Shown: piece by piece, positions 1-5,327 of the stretch
How the letters are laid out: every line of letters starts with the position of its first letter
How positions within the stretch are numbered: position 1 is the stretch's first letter
NCBI GenBank assembly: GCA_002348465.1
Contig: DEBI01000069.1
Location: 1 to 6,191 of the forward strand
From: Gemmatimonadales bacterium UBA2960
Lineage (GTDB): Bacteria; Gemmatimonadota; Gemmatimonadetes; Longimicrobiales; Gaopeijiaceae
DNA: 6,191 bases
Direction: 5' to 3'
Position numbers and translations under genes: made by a program
The notes under the pieces: model-generated
What the model was told of the DNA's origin: nothing
Databases searched by the model: none
What the model saw: only the letters and a program-made list of their open reading frames with translations

Positions 1-1
1 A

Positions 2-697
2 AGCTATTTCTCGTCAATTGATCGAAGGCGCTCGGCTGTAGACCGTCTTCTGCCTACTCTGCGCGCGGTGATCGATCCTACACTTCGGGATCTTTACGTG
101 GACCGAGTTTCTCAGGCTACGGGAGTTCAGCCAGGAACACTTCTTGAAGACATGAAGAAAGTCCCGCGACAGACAAGCAGGAATTTAGGATCAGGCCCTG
201 CAGAGTTATCGCGGGTCGGAAATCCACCAAGTCTCAAGGGTGGGGCTGAGCGCCATCTCCTTAAGGTGATGGTCCGAGGAATTGAGTGGGTAGAGCGAGC
301 TGCGGAAGTCATTTCGTCAGAGGACTTTGAAGATCCGTACCACCGGGCCATCTTTCAGGCACTTCTTGATGATCCGGAGGCGCGAGTTCCATTACCGTCA
401 ATGGATTCTGTTGCGGCCCAGAGGTTTCGTGAGATACTCGTGGATCCAGAGGAACTGGCGCACGGCAATGAGATCTTTTCGAAAGCGGTCAAGAGGATTC
501 GGGTTGCGGCATTACACAGGCGGGCACAGCATCTCCAGGCCAAAATCGAGAGGAGTAGGAGCGAGGAGGAGAAGCTCGAACTCGTGATTAAGAAGTCACA
601 GCTCGCTTCCGAGATTCGAGAGTTGGACGAGAATTACTGGGTTTCGGCTGCACGCCGAAGCCCCAACGACAAAAACCTGAACGAAGCGAAGACATGA
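2..697 (+). CDS. dnaG: DNA primase DnaG, C-terminal part (5' truncated by window edge)
   Basis: DnaG synthesises the RNA primers for replication and is recruited to the fork by the DnaB helicase. The frame is open from base 2, so the true start lies upstream and 231 residues are visible. The first ~45 residues (SYFSSIDRRRSAVDRLLPTL, then a segment ending YVDRVSQATGV) match the helical end of the primase RNA-polymerase domain. A polar linker of about 35 residues follows. Then comes the C-terminal helicase-interacting domain, which opens with AERHLLKVMV and continues with ERAAEVISSEDFEDPYHRAI, typical of the DnaB-binding helical bundle. The last third is charged and helical (residues with SRSEEEKLELVIKKSQLASE), as in the terminal helical hairpin. 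An internal GTG at 68 is not a credible start because primase homology continues upstream of it. The stop overlaps the next start (ATGA, 694-697). Family assignment is firm although the catalytic zinc and TOPRIM domains are outside the window. Confidence 0.9.
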   Translation, partial: SYFSSIDRRRSAVDRLLPTLRAVIDPTLRDLYVDRVSQATGVQPGTLLEDMKKVPRQTSRNLGSGPAELSRVGNPPSLKGGAERHLLKVMVRGIEWVERAAEVISSEDFEDPYHRAIFQALLDDPEARVPLPSMDSVAAQRFREILVDPEELAHGNEIFSKAVKRIRVAALHRRAQHLQAKIERSRSEEEKLELVIKKSQLASEIRELDENYWVSAARRSPNDKNLNEAKT

Positions 698-1557
698 CGC
701 AGCAGAGGCGGACCGGACTAAAGGAACTTCAGAAGCTCGACGGGAGCATCAACGACGCCCGCGATCGCATTGGAACCTTCGACTCGCTCTTCGAAGAAAT
801 TGAAGAGCCAGCTCTCATGCTGGAGAGTGAACTTGAGACTAGCAGAACTAGGTTGAAGGAGATGAAGCTCGAGTCTCGCAGACTCGAGACCTCGTCCGAT
901 GAGCGTCGGGAGCGAGTGAAGAAGCTCGAAGAACGAATAGGTTCAGTTCGAAATCTCAGAGAAGAGTCGGCGGTCACGACAGAACTTGAGATGGTGAAGC
1001 GAGCATTAGAAAATGATGAGACCGAAGCCCTCACACTCATAGATCAGGTCCGCAAGGGTGAAGAGCGTGTGACAGAGCTCGAGGAAGCCTACAGGGAGGC
1101 ATCCGATATCGTTGAGCCAAAGAAAGAGGCGCTGCTGGCCGAGCGGGAAGAGGTCCGCTCCGAGCTTTCCCGTCTTGAGAAAGAGAGACAAAGTTTCACC
1201 GCAGCTATGGACCCCGGCGAGCTTAGAATGTATGAAGCGATCCGAGGAGGTGGGCGTCGCCGTGCTATAGCCGAACTGACGGCCGACGGTGCGTGCGCTA
1301 ACTGTTTCAGTATAGTCCCGTTGCAACTCCAAAACGTGATCCGTCATGGGGATAGGTTGATTAGGTGCGAAGCATGCGGTGTGATTTTGGCGGCGGCGGA
1401 GCCCGTGGAGGAGTCGACTGAGGAGCCGGTAGACGATGAAGTCGAAACTAGCCAAGAGTCAGAAGTCGATGGCAACAAAGAGCTGTCATCTGAGGAGGTC
1501 ACGGATGGCATTGAAGAAGAAGCTCTGGGTGTTGATGGAGGCGAAGAAGAGGGTTGA
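694..1557 (+). CDS. Coiled-coil protein with C-terminal C4 zinc ribbon (CT398/DUF164-type) and acidic tail
   Basis: This 287-residue protein is of unknown exact function and belongs by architecture to the bacterial family with a long coiled coil followed by a C4 zinc ribbon (the CT398/zf-RING_7 type). Residues ~5-175 are almost entirely heptad-like and rich in Glu, Arg, Lys and Leu (for example RLKEMKLESRRLE and VKKLEERIGSVRNL), so a long antiparallel coiled-coil hairpin is expected. The ribbon is C201-A-N-C204 and C225-E-A-C228 with the family-typical spacing and the stretch VPLQLQNVIRHGDRLIRCEA between them. Residues 236-287 are a strongly acidic tail (23 Asp/Glu, one Lys in 52 residues) that goes beyond the usual end of the family and is probably disordered. 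There is no signal peptide or membrane segment, so it is cytosolic. It starts with an ATGA overlap with dnaG and ends with a TTGA overlap with recJ, so translation is probably coupled. A nucleic-acid-related role is suggested only by the ribbon and neighbours. Confidence 0.85.
   Translation: MTQQRRTGLKELQKLDGSINDARDRIGTFDSLFEEIEEPALMLESELETSRTRLKEMKLESRRLETSSDERRERVKKLEERIGSVRNLREESAVTTELEMVKRALENDETEALTLIDQVRKGEERVTELEEAYREASDIVEPKKEALLAEREEVRSELSRLEKERQSFTAAMDPGELRMYEAIRGGGRRRAIAELTADGACANCFSIVPLQLQNVIRHGDRLIRCEACGVILAAAEPVEESTEEPVDDEVETSQESEVDGNKELSSEEVTDGIEEEALGVDGGEEEG
868..888 (+). repeat. Perfect 9-bp inverted repeat inside the zinc-ribbon protein gene
   Basis: CTCGAGTCT (868-876) and AGACTCGAG (880-888) are perfect reverse complements separated by three bases (CGC). 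It lies fully inside the coiled-coil coding part (residues about 59-65) and has no T-tract, so it is not a terminator. It could form an mRNA hairpin, or may simply reflect biased use of CTC/GAG codons. Confidence 0.5.
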
Positions 1558-3302
1558 GTTCTGCCGGTCTAGGTGGGACTGAGGTCCGCCTCCGACCACC
1601 GGCTCCACATTGGGAGCCTCCTCCCACCTCTGATTCCGGGAGAGTCCGTCAACTCACAGAGGCGCTGAGGCTCCCTGAGCCGGTGTGTGCCCTTCTCTCT
1701 ATCCGGGGAAGGTCCTCGGTAGAAGAAGCAAAGCGGTTTCTTCGCCCTAGGATGGAACAGCTTTCAGATTCGACCCTCCTCGCTGATGGCTTGATCGCAG
1801 CCAATCGGATTGTTAAGGCGATCACGGATGATGAGAAGATTTTCATTCACGGCGACTATGATGTGGATGGGATCTGCGCTACAGCGCTACTGACTAAGTG
1901 GGTTAGGTCACTCGGTGGGTCTGTGAGACCTTTCGTTCCGCATCGTGTCCGAGACGGGTATGACTTTTCTGAGAATGGTTTGGCAGAGGCTCGTGCCGTG
2001 GGAGCGTCGCTCCTGATAACAGTGGATTGTGGAACGATGGCTCATGAGACGATTGCGGAAGCTAGGGGCGTCGGAATAGACGTGATCGTTACCGACCATC
2101 ATACCATAGGAGGAGATTTGCCGGGCGCTTTTGCGGTAGTGAACCCGCAGAGACCTGACTGCCAATATCAGGATAAAGGATTATGTGGAACCGCGGTTGC
2201 TTTCCGATTAGGGGAATTGATTGGACGAGAGCTGGGTGTAAATCTCGCCGAACTCTACGATATGCTAGACTTAGTGGCACTCGCGTCGGTGGCAGACTTG
2301 GTGCCGCTTTCCGGGGAGAACCGCATTCTGGTAGCCTTAGGACTTAAGCGACTCTCTAACACGAAAAGTGTGGGTCTTAGAGCATTATTGGGAGTCGCAG
2401 GAGTGTCTGCCGGCGAAGTCACAGCAGGACGAATCGGATACCAGATAGCTCCCCGTATCAATGCGGTCGGACGGATCGGGGAGGCTTCTGACGCTCTAAC
2501 ACTTCTGTTGAGCGACGACCGCGTTGAAGCTCATAGACTTGCGACGGTACTCGACCAGGCGAATCGCGACCGACGTGAGGAAGACCAAAGGACGCTAAAT
2601 CAAGCACTTAAAGATCTTGAGGTTAGCTTCGACCCAGATAAGGATTTTGGTGTCGTATTAGCTCAGCGAGGATGGCATCCAGGGGTAGTTGGCATCGTGG
2701 CGTCGAGGGTGGTCGAGCGTATACACCGGCCGGTCGTTGTGGTAGCAGTAGAAGGTGACAAAGGGAGGGGGAGTGCTCGGTCTATATCCGGGTTTAACCT
2801 CTATGAAGCGATCGCAGAGTGCTCGAAACATCTAACTCGTTTCGGAGGCCACCAGCAGGCTGCGGGGATTGAGATTTCGACTGGGGAACTCGAAGCTTTC
2901 CGCCTTGCCTTCAATGAAGCTGCTCGTTCAAGATTAACGCACCACTCACTCCGGCCTGTTCTGAGTCCAGACCTCGACATCAAGCTTGAAGATGTCGACC
3001 TGGAGCTGGTCCATTGGTTGTCTTATTTGGGTCCCCATGGAATAGGAAATCCCACGCCTGTCTTCCGCGTTCAAGGTGTGGGTGTTCGCGCACCTCGTAT
3101 TGTTGGTGAGAATCATCTGAAGGCTGAGTTGACGTCATCACGGACACAGCTGGATGCCATTGGATTCGGTCTTGCAGATCGGTTCGACCTAGATTCTTTA
3201 AGCTCGGGAAAGTGGGATGTACTTTTTCGTATTGAGCGTAATGAATGGCGAGGAAGGGTCCGGGTCCAGGCGCGGCTCTCCGATCTCAGGCCCGCCTCGT
3301 GA
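1554..3302 (+). CDS. recJ: Single-stranded-DNA-specific 5'-3' exonuclease RecJ
   Basis: RecJ degrades single-stranded DNA 5' to 3' in recombinational repair, mismatch repair and processing of stalled forks, using Mn/Mg ions held by DHH-family motifs. All the key motifs are visible: D101-Y-D-V-D-G106 (motif I), V157-D-C-G160 (motif II), T180-D-H-H183 (motif III), A247-D-L-V-P251 (motif IV) and R301-I-N-A-V-G-R307. The DHHA1 part has GWHPGVVGIVASRV and the nucleic-acid-binding F430-G-G-H-Q-Q-A-A-G438. The OB-fold region follows, with GPHGIGNPTPVFRV near residue 495. At 582 residues it has the usual length for bacterial RecJ and appears intact. The start is TTG at 1554, overlapping the upstream stop as TTGA; the first in-frame ATG (1751) would remove part of the conserved N-terminus (RPPAPHWEPP). 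The stop overlaps the rsmD GTG start. The product should be an active enzyme. Confidence 0.96.
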   Translation: MSSAGLGGTEVRLRPPAPHWEPPPTSDSGRVRQLTEALRLPEPVCALLSIRGRSSVEEAKRFLRPRMEQLSDSTLLADGLIAANRIVKAITDDEKIFIHGDYDVDGICATALLTKWVRSLGGSVRPFVPHRVRDGYDFSENGLAEARAVGASLLITVDCGTMAHETIAEARGVGIDVIVTDHHTIGGDLPGAFAVVNPQRPDCQYQDKGLCGTAVAFRLGELIGRELGVNLAELYDMLDLVALASVADLVPLSGENRILVALGLKRLSNTKSVGLRALLGVAGVSAGEVTAGRIGYQIAPRINAVGRIGEASDALTLLLSDDRVEAHRLATVLDQANRDRREEDQRTLNQALKDLEVSFDPDKDFGVVLAQRGWHPGVVGIVASRVVERIHRPVVVVAVEGDKGRGSARSISGFNLYEAIAECSKHLTRFGGHQQAAGIEISTGELEAFRLAFNEAARSRLTHHSLRPVLSPDLDIKLEDVDLELVHWLSYLGPHGIGNPTPVFRVQGVGVRAPRIVGENHLKAELTSSRTQLDAIGFGLADRFDLDSLSSGKWDVLFRIERNEWRGRVRVQARLSDLRPAS

Positions 3303-3823
3303 GGATCATAGCAGGAAGGTGGAAAAGTCGCAGACTCCGCTCTCCGAGAGGACGAGATGTGCGCCCAACGACCGATCGTGTGCGTGAAGCGTGGATGTCT
3401 GCTTTGGGAGGATCAGTGTCTGGTGCCACCGTTTTGGACCTGTTCGCTGGCTCTGGAGCACTTGGACTAGAGTCGCTGTCTCGGGGGGCGGAATCTGTGA
3501 TCTTCGTGGATAGGGCTCGAAGTTCGGTAAACGTTATCCGGCATAACGTTGAATTGCTCGGTGCCCAAAACGATGCAGAGATAGTGTGCGAAGACGTCTT
3601 TCGATATCTCCAACGTTTTGAAGGATTATTTGATATCGCCCTTGCGGATCCTCCCTACGAAGGGGGAGATGCTTCCGCACTAGTCAAAAGATTTGAAGGA
3701 AGACCGTTTGCGAAGGAACTCTGGTTAGAGCATCCTGTCCGTGAATTATTATCGCTACCAGAAGGTGCGAAGACTCGTCGCTATGGTGATACTGCACTGA
3801 CTACACTATCAACCTGTTCGTGA
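3299..3823 (+). CDS. rsmD: 16S rRNA (guanine(966)-N(2))-methyltransferase RsmD
   Basis: RsmD uses S-adenosylmethionine to methylate N2 of G966 in 16S rRNA during 30S assembly. The product is 174 residues with the Rossmann-like fold. The N-terminus MRIIAGRWKSRRLRSP and the following RPTTDRVREAW are diagnostic of the family. The SAM-binding motif I is D47-L-F-A-G-S-G53, continuing ALGLESLSRGA, and the catalytic motif IV is D117-P-P-Y120. I chose GTG 3299 because it gives the canonical MRIIAGRW start and a GTGA overlap with the recJ stop. An in-frame ATG at 3245 would add 18 residues (MARKGPGPGAALRSQARL) lying entirely over the recJ end, and these do not look conserved. coaD starts 9 bases downstream. 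The rsmD-coaD pair recurs in many bacteria (ylbH-ylbI in Bacillus subtilis), which supports both calls. Confidence 0.93.
   Translation: MRIIAGRWKSRRLRSPRGRDVRPTTDRVREAWMSALGGSVSGATVLDLFAGSGALGLESLSRGAESVIFVDRARSSVNVIRHNVELLGAQNDAEIVCEDVFRYLQRFEGLFDIALADPPYEGGDASALVKRFEGRPFAKELWLEHPVRELLSLPEGAKTRRYGDTALTTLSTCS
3530..3550 (+). repeat. Perfect 8-bp inverted repeat inside rsmD
   Basis: AACGTTAT (3530-3537) and ATAACGTT (3543-3550) are perfect reverse complements around CCGGC. The dyad looks operator-like but lies within the coding sequence (around the VNVIRHNV segment). A dyad of this size is expected roughly once by chance in a few windows this long, so function is doubtful. Confidence 0.35.
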
Positions 3824-3832
3824 ATCGGATCC

Positions 3833-4333
3833 ATGAATCGTCCTAATCCCGTCTTAGCTCTGTATCCGGGGTCATTTGATCCCATTACACGTGGGCACGA
3901 AGATATCGCCCGACGAGCCTTGAGAGTTGCCGACCGAGTAATAGTGGCGGTGGCGCAGACGAGTACCCATAACAAGGAGGGGCTCTTCGAGGTCCAAGAC
4001 CGTGTGGATTTGATTCGAGCGGTTTTCGAAGGGGAATCGCAGATCGAAGTGATGTCCTTCACCGGCTTACTTGTGGATATGGCCAGAGATCAGGGCGCGC
4101 ACTTGGTCATTCGCGGGCTGCGGGCAGTTTCTGATTTCGAATACGAACTTCAGATGGCGCAGATGAATCAGGAGCTTAATTCTGCTCTGGAGACACTCTT
4201 TCTTGTTCCGGAGGTGAGCAACTCCTTCATTTCGTCATCGCTGGTCCGGCAAGTGGCGGCGTTGGGAGGTGATGTATCAGCCTTTGTGTCAACGCCGGTT
4301 CTCGATCGTTTGACCGAGAAGTTTCGGGAGTAA
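3833..4333 (+). CDS. coaD: Phosphopantetheine adenylyltransferase CoaD
   Basis: CoaD transfers AMP from ATP to 4'-phosphopantetheine, giving dephospho-CoA, the penultimate step of coenzyme A synthesis. The 166-residue length is normal for the bacterial enzyme. The nucleotidyltransferase signature reads YPGSFDPITRGHEDI, with the T19-x-G-H22 motif for ATP binding. K48 in HNKEGLF corresponds to the conserved substrate-binding lysine region. R94-G-L-R97, followed by AVSDFEYELQMAQMN, is the family hallmark, and F132-ISSSLVR-139 is the C-terminal ATP-binding motif. All expected active-site motifs are present, so it should be functional. The ATG at 3833 places the conserved PGSFDP about ten residues in, as expected. 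The ribosome binding site is weak (GGAT at 3827), so the gene may depend on translation through rsmD. It is the last gene of the upstream cluster, and 196 gene-free bases follow. Confidence 0.97.
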   Translation: MNRPNPVLALYPGSFDPITRGHEDIARRALRVADRVIVAVAQTSTHNKEGLFEVQDRVDLIRAVFEGESQIEVMSFTGLLVDMARDQGAHLVIRGLRAVSDFEYELQMAQMNQELNSALETLFLVPEVSNSFISSSLVRQVAALGGDVSAFVSTPVLDRLTEKFRE

Positions 4334-4529
4334 GCCCGGGTTTGAAGCGATTCTAACTGATTTTTGGTCACCGCTTATTATTGCAGCCCAGCTCATTTTA
4401 ATGCTACGAGCCGTGTGCCCCGGTTGCCCTTCGAATCCGTCCCTTTTTATCATTTGACCGTCGATCCGAACGCGGGAGAGAGATTCGCTGCGCGTAACGG
4501 ACACAGGAACTGCTAGGAGCGCCGAACCT
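4334..4529 (+). other. Intergenic region between the coaD cluster and the partner-switching operon
   Basis: This is the longest non-coding stretch of the window. It is locally richer in T and A than the flanking genes around 4350-4402. It contains the candidate promoter at 4353-4381, a CCCGGG palindrome (4335-4340) just after the coaD stop, a TTGACC box (4454-4459) without a matching -10, and the ribosome binding site AGGAG (4515-4519) ten bases before the STAS gene ATG. A tiny frame from ATG 4401 to TGA 4457 (18 residues, two Cys as CPGC) has no ribosome binding site. I see no convincing terminator hairpin with a T-tract after coaD and no tRNA, so read-through from the upstream cluster is possible. 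Confidence 0.6.
4353..4381 (+). promoter_or_regulatory. Candidate sigma-70-type promoter for the partner-switching operon
   Basis: A -10-like TATTAT (4376-4381, five of six consensus bases) lies 17 bases after a weak -35-like CTAACT (4353-4358, three of six). It sits at the start of the 196-base gap between coaD and the STAS gene, the only place in the window with room for a promoter. It would give a leader of roughly 140 bases. Such matches occur by chance in AT-rich intergenic DNA, and an alternative-sigma promoter could exist that I do not recognise. Confidence 0.28.
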
Positions 4530-4862
4530 ATGAGCTTTCAGGTGTCGAAGGTGAACGACGTCACTGTTATCGAAGTGGAGGGTCAGCTGATCGTCGGAAA
4601 CCGTAATGAGCTGAAGAACAAAGTACTCGAAAAGATTGAACTCGGTGAGCAAACGTTCGTGATCGACTTTGCGAACACGGCTTACATAGACTCATCTGGG
4701 TTAGGGGTCCTTGTGAGTTTGTCGAAAAAGATTCGTGAGGACGGAGGTGAACTTCGCCTATCGAGCCTGAGTGAAGATTTGCGCACGCTTTTTGAACTGA
4801 CCAAGCTCGATACGTTATTCCAGATTGCGGAGGACAAAGAGCGGGCCCTTGAGGGCTTTTGA
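4530..4862 (+). CDS. STAS-domain anti-sigma-factor antagonist (RsbV/SpoIIAA-like)
   Basis: This 110-residue single-domain protein is an anti-anti-sigma factor. In its unphosphorylated form such a protein binds the partner kinase and frees the sigma factor. The STAS fold is clear: an N-terminal strand region VTVIEVEGQLIVGN, the core strand FVIDFANTAYIDSSGLG and a C-terminal helix with LFELTKLDTLF. The phosphorylation site lies in D54-S55-S56-G57-L58-G59. S56 aligns with the usual acceptor of SpoIIAA, although the neighbouring S55 cannot be excluded. Length matches SpoIIAA and RsbV (~110-117). The ATG at 4530 has a good ribosome binding site, AGGAG at 4515-4519. The kinase gene begins 12 bases after the stop, the expected partner arrangement. 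A GCCC/GGGC hairpin with a TTTT tail overlaps the stop codon. Because the cognate sigma factor is absent from the window, its target is unknown. Confidence 0.93.
   Translation: MSFQVSKVNDVTVIEVEGQLIVGNRNELKNKVLEKIELGEQTFVIDFANTAYIDSSGLGVLVSLSKKIREDGGELRLSSLSEDLRTLFELTKLDTLFQIAEDKERALEGF
4845..4860 (+). terminator. Small hairpin with TTTT tail at the antagonist/kinase junction (possible attenuator)
   Basis: GCCC (4845-4848) pairs with GGGC (4853-4856) around a TTGA loop, followed directly by TTTT (4857-4860), whose last T is the first base of the TGA stop. The form is that of a minimal intrinsic terminator, but the stem has only four base pairs and the T-tract is short. At most I expect partial termination or transcript stabilisation between the antagonist and kinase genes. 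Confidence 0.25.
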
Positions 4863-4874
4863 GAGGCTATTGGC

Positions 4875-5327
4875 GTGAGTGAATTAACGGGAGAGGGCCT
4901 AGTCCTCGAGATTCCTACGGACATTCACTCTATCTCGGGTGCGGTTGACTATGTCCTGAGCCGATGCAGTGCTTCTGAGGTGTCAGCTAGGAGATTGAAC
5001 CTAAACTTCCGGGTTGGGCTCACCGAAGCAATCGCGAATGCAATGATGTACGGTAACGATCACGACCCTTCTAAGAGCGTAGTCATAGAGGTTGTGATGG
5101 GCCGAGATCATGTTCAGGCGACAGTTCGCGATCAGGGCTCGGGCTTTGACCCAGGTTCGGTGCCTGACCCGACTCGTCCCGAGCATCTCGCGTGTTCGTA
5201 TGGAAGAGGTCTGTTCCTTATGCGCGAGCTACTAGATGAGCTGTGCTTTAACGACTGCGGTAACGAGGTGACTCTTATTTTGCGAGCTGAATCTTGCAGC
5301 ACCTTTGAAGGTGGTGCATCCGCTTGA
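4875..5327 (+). CDS. Anti-sigma factor serine/threonine kinase (RsbW/SpoIIAB-like, HATPase_c_2)
   Basis: This 150-residue cytosolic protein has the GHKL ATPase fold of anti-sigma kinases. These bind a sigma factor (or another partner) and phosphorylate the STAS antagonist on serine. The N-box is E51-A-I-A-N55 within RVGLTEAIANAMMYGND, with the characteristic YGN that follows it. The G1 box is D86-Q-G-S-G90 in VRDQGSGFDP, and the G2 region is Y109-G-R-G112-LFLMREL, forming the ATP lid. Length matches SpoIIAB and RsbW (about 145-160), with no sensor or membrane segment. The start is GTG at 4875, preceded by GAGAGG (4861-4866). No in-frame ATG lies upstream of the conserved N-terminal strand. 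Its stop overlaps the next gene's TTG. The direct neighbours, a STAS antagonist and a GAF sensor, make a complete partner-switching set likely. Confidence 0.92.
   Translation: MSELTGEGLVLEIPTDIHSISGAVDYVLSRCSASEVSARRLNLNFRVGLTEAIANAMMYGNDHDPSKSVVIEVVMGRDHVQATVRDQGSGFDPGSVPDPTRPEHLACSYGRGLFLMRELLDELCFNDCGNEVTLILRAESCSTFEGGASA
5296..5317 (+). promoter_or_regulatory. Hairpin covering the ribosome binding site of the GAF-sensor gene
   Basis: GCAGCACCT (5296-5304) pairs with AGGTGGTGC (5309-5317) around a TTGA loop, with a single G/G mismatch at 5299/5314, giving eight pairs. The right arm contains the AAGGTGG-type ribosome binding site (5308-5314) that precedes the TTG start at 5324. If the structure forms, free initiation on the sensor gene would be blocked until ribosomes finishing the kinase gene melt it. 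This is a structural inference from pairing alone. Confidence 0.4.

Noticed and set aside
1006..1455. A 149-residue open frame on the - strand opposite the zinc-ribbon gene
   Set aside because: It lies entirely antisense to a well-supported coding gene, has no recognisable domain and fits a shadow frame; the same applies to the other minus-strand frames in the window.
3245..3298. Upstream ATG 3245 as the rsmD start (192-residue product)
   Set aside because: The added 18 residues lie wholly over recJ and look unlike the family, whereas GTG 3299 gives the canonical MRIIAGRW start and a GTGA overlap.
4325..4347. Intrinsic terminator after coaD (CGGG and CCCG arms)
   Set aside because: The stem has only about four pairs and is followed by GTTTGAAG rather than a T-tract.
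4381..4445. tRNA- or tmRNA-like piece: TTCGAATCC on the + strand, and GGATTCGA plus CTCGTA on the - strand
   Set aside because: The flanking bases do not pair into a T-arm or acceptor stem, no CCA-type 3' end or full cloverleaf is present, and the gap is too short for a tmRNA.
4401..4457. A short 18-residue frame (MLRAVCPGCPSNPSLFII) upstream of the STAS gene, possible leader peptide
   Set aside because: There is no ribosome binding site before the ATG, no conservation evidence and no adjacent attenuator structure; a frame of this length is common by chance.
4454..4485. TTGACC as a strong -35 box for a promoter close to the STAS gene
   Set aside because: The sequence 15-19 bases downstream is GAGAGAGAT-like with nothing resembling TATAAT.
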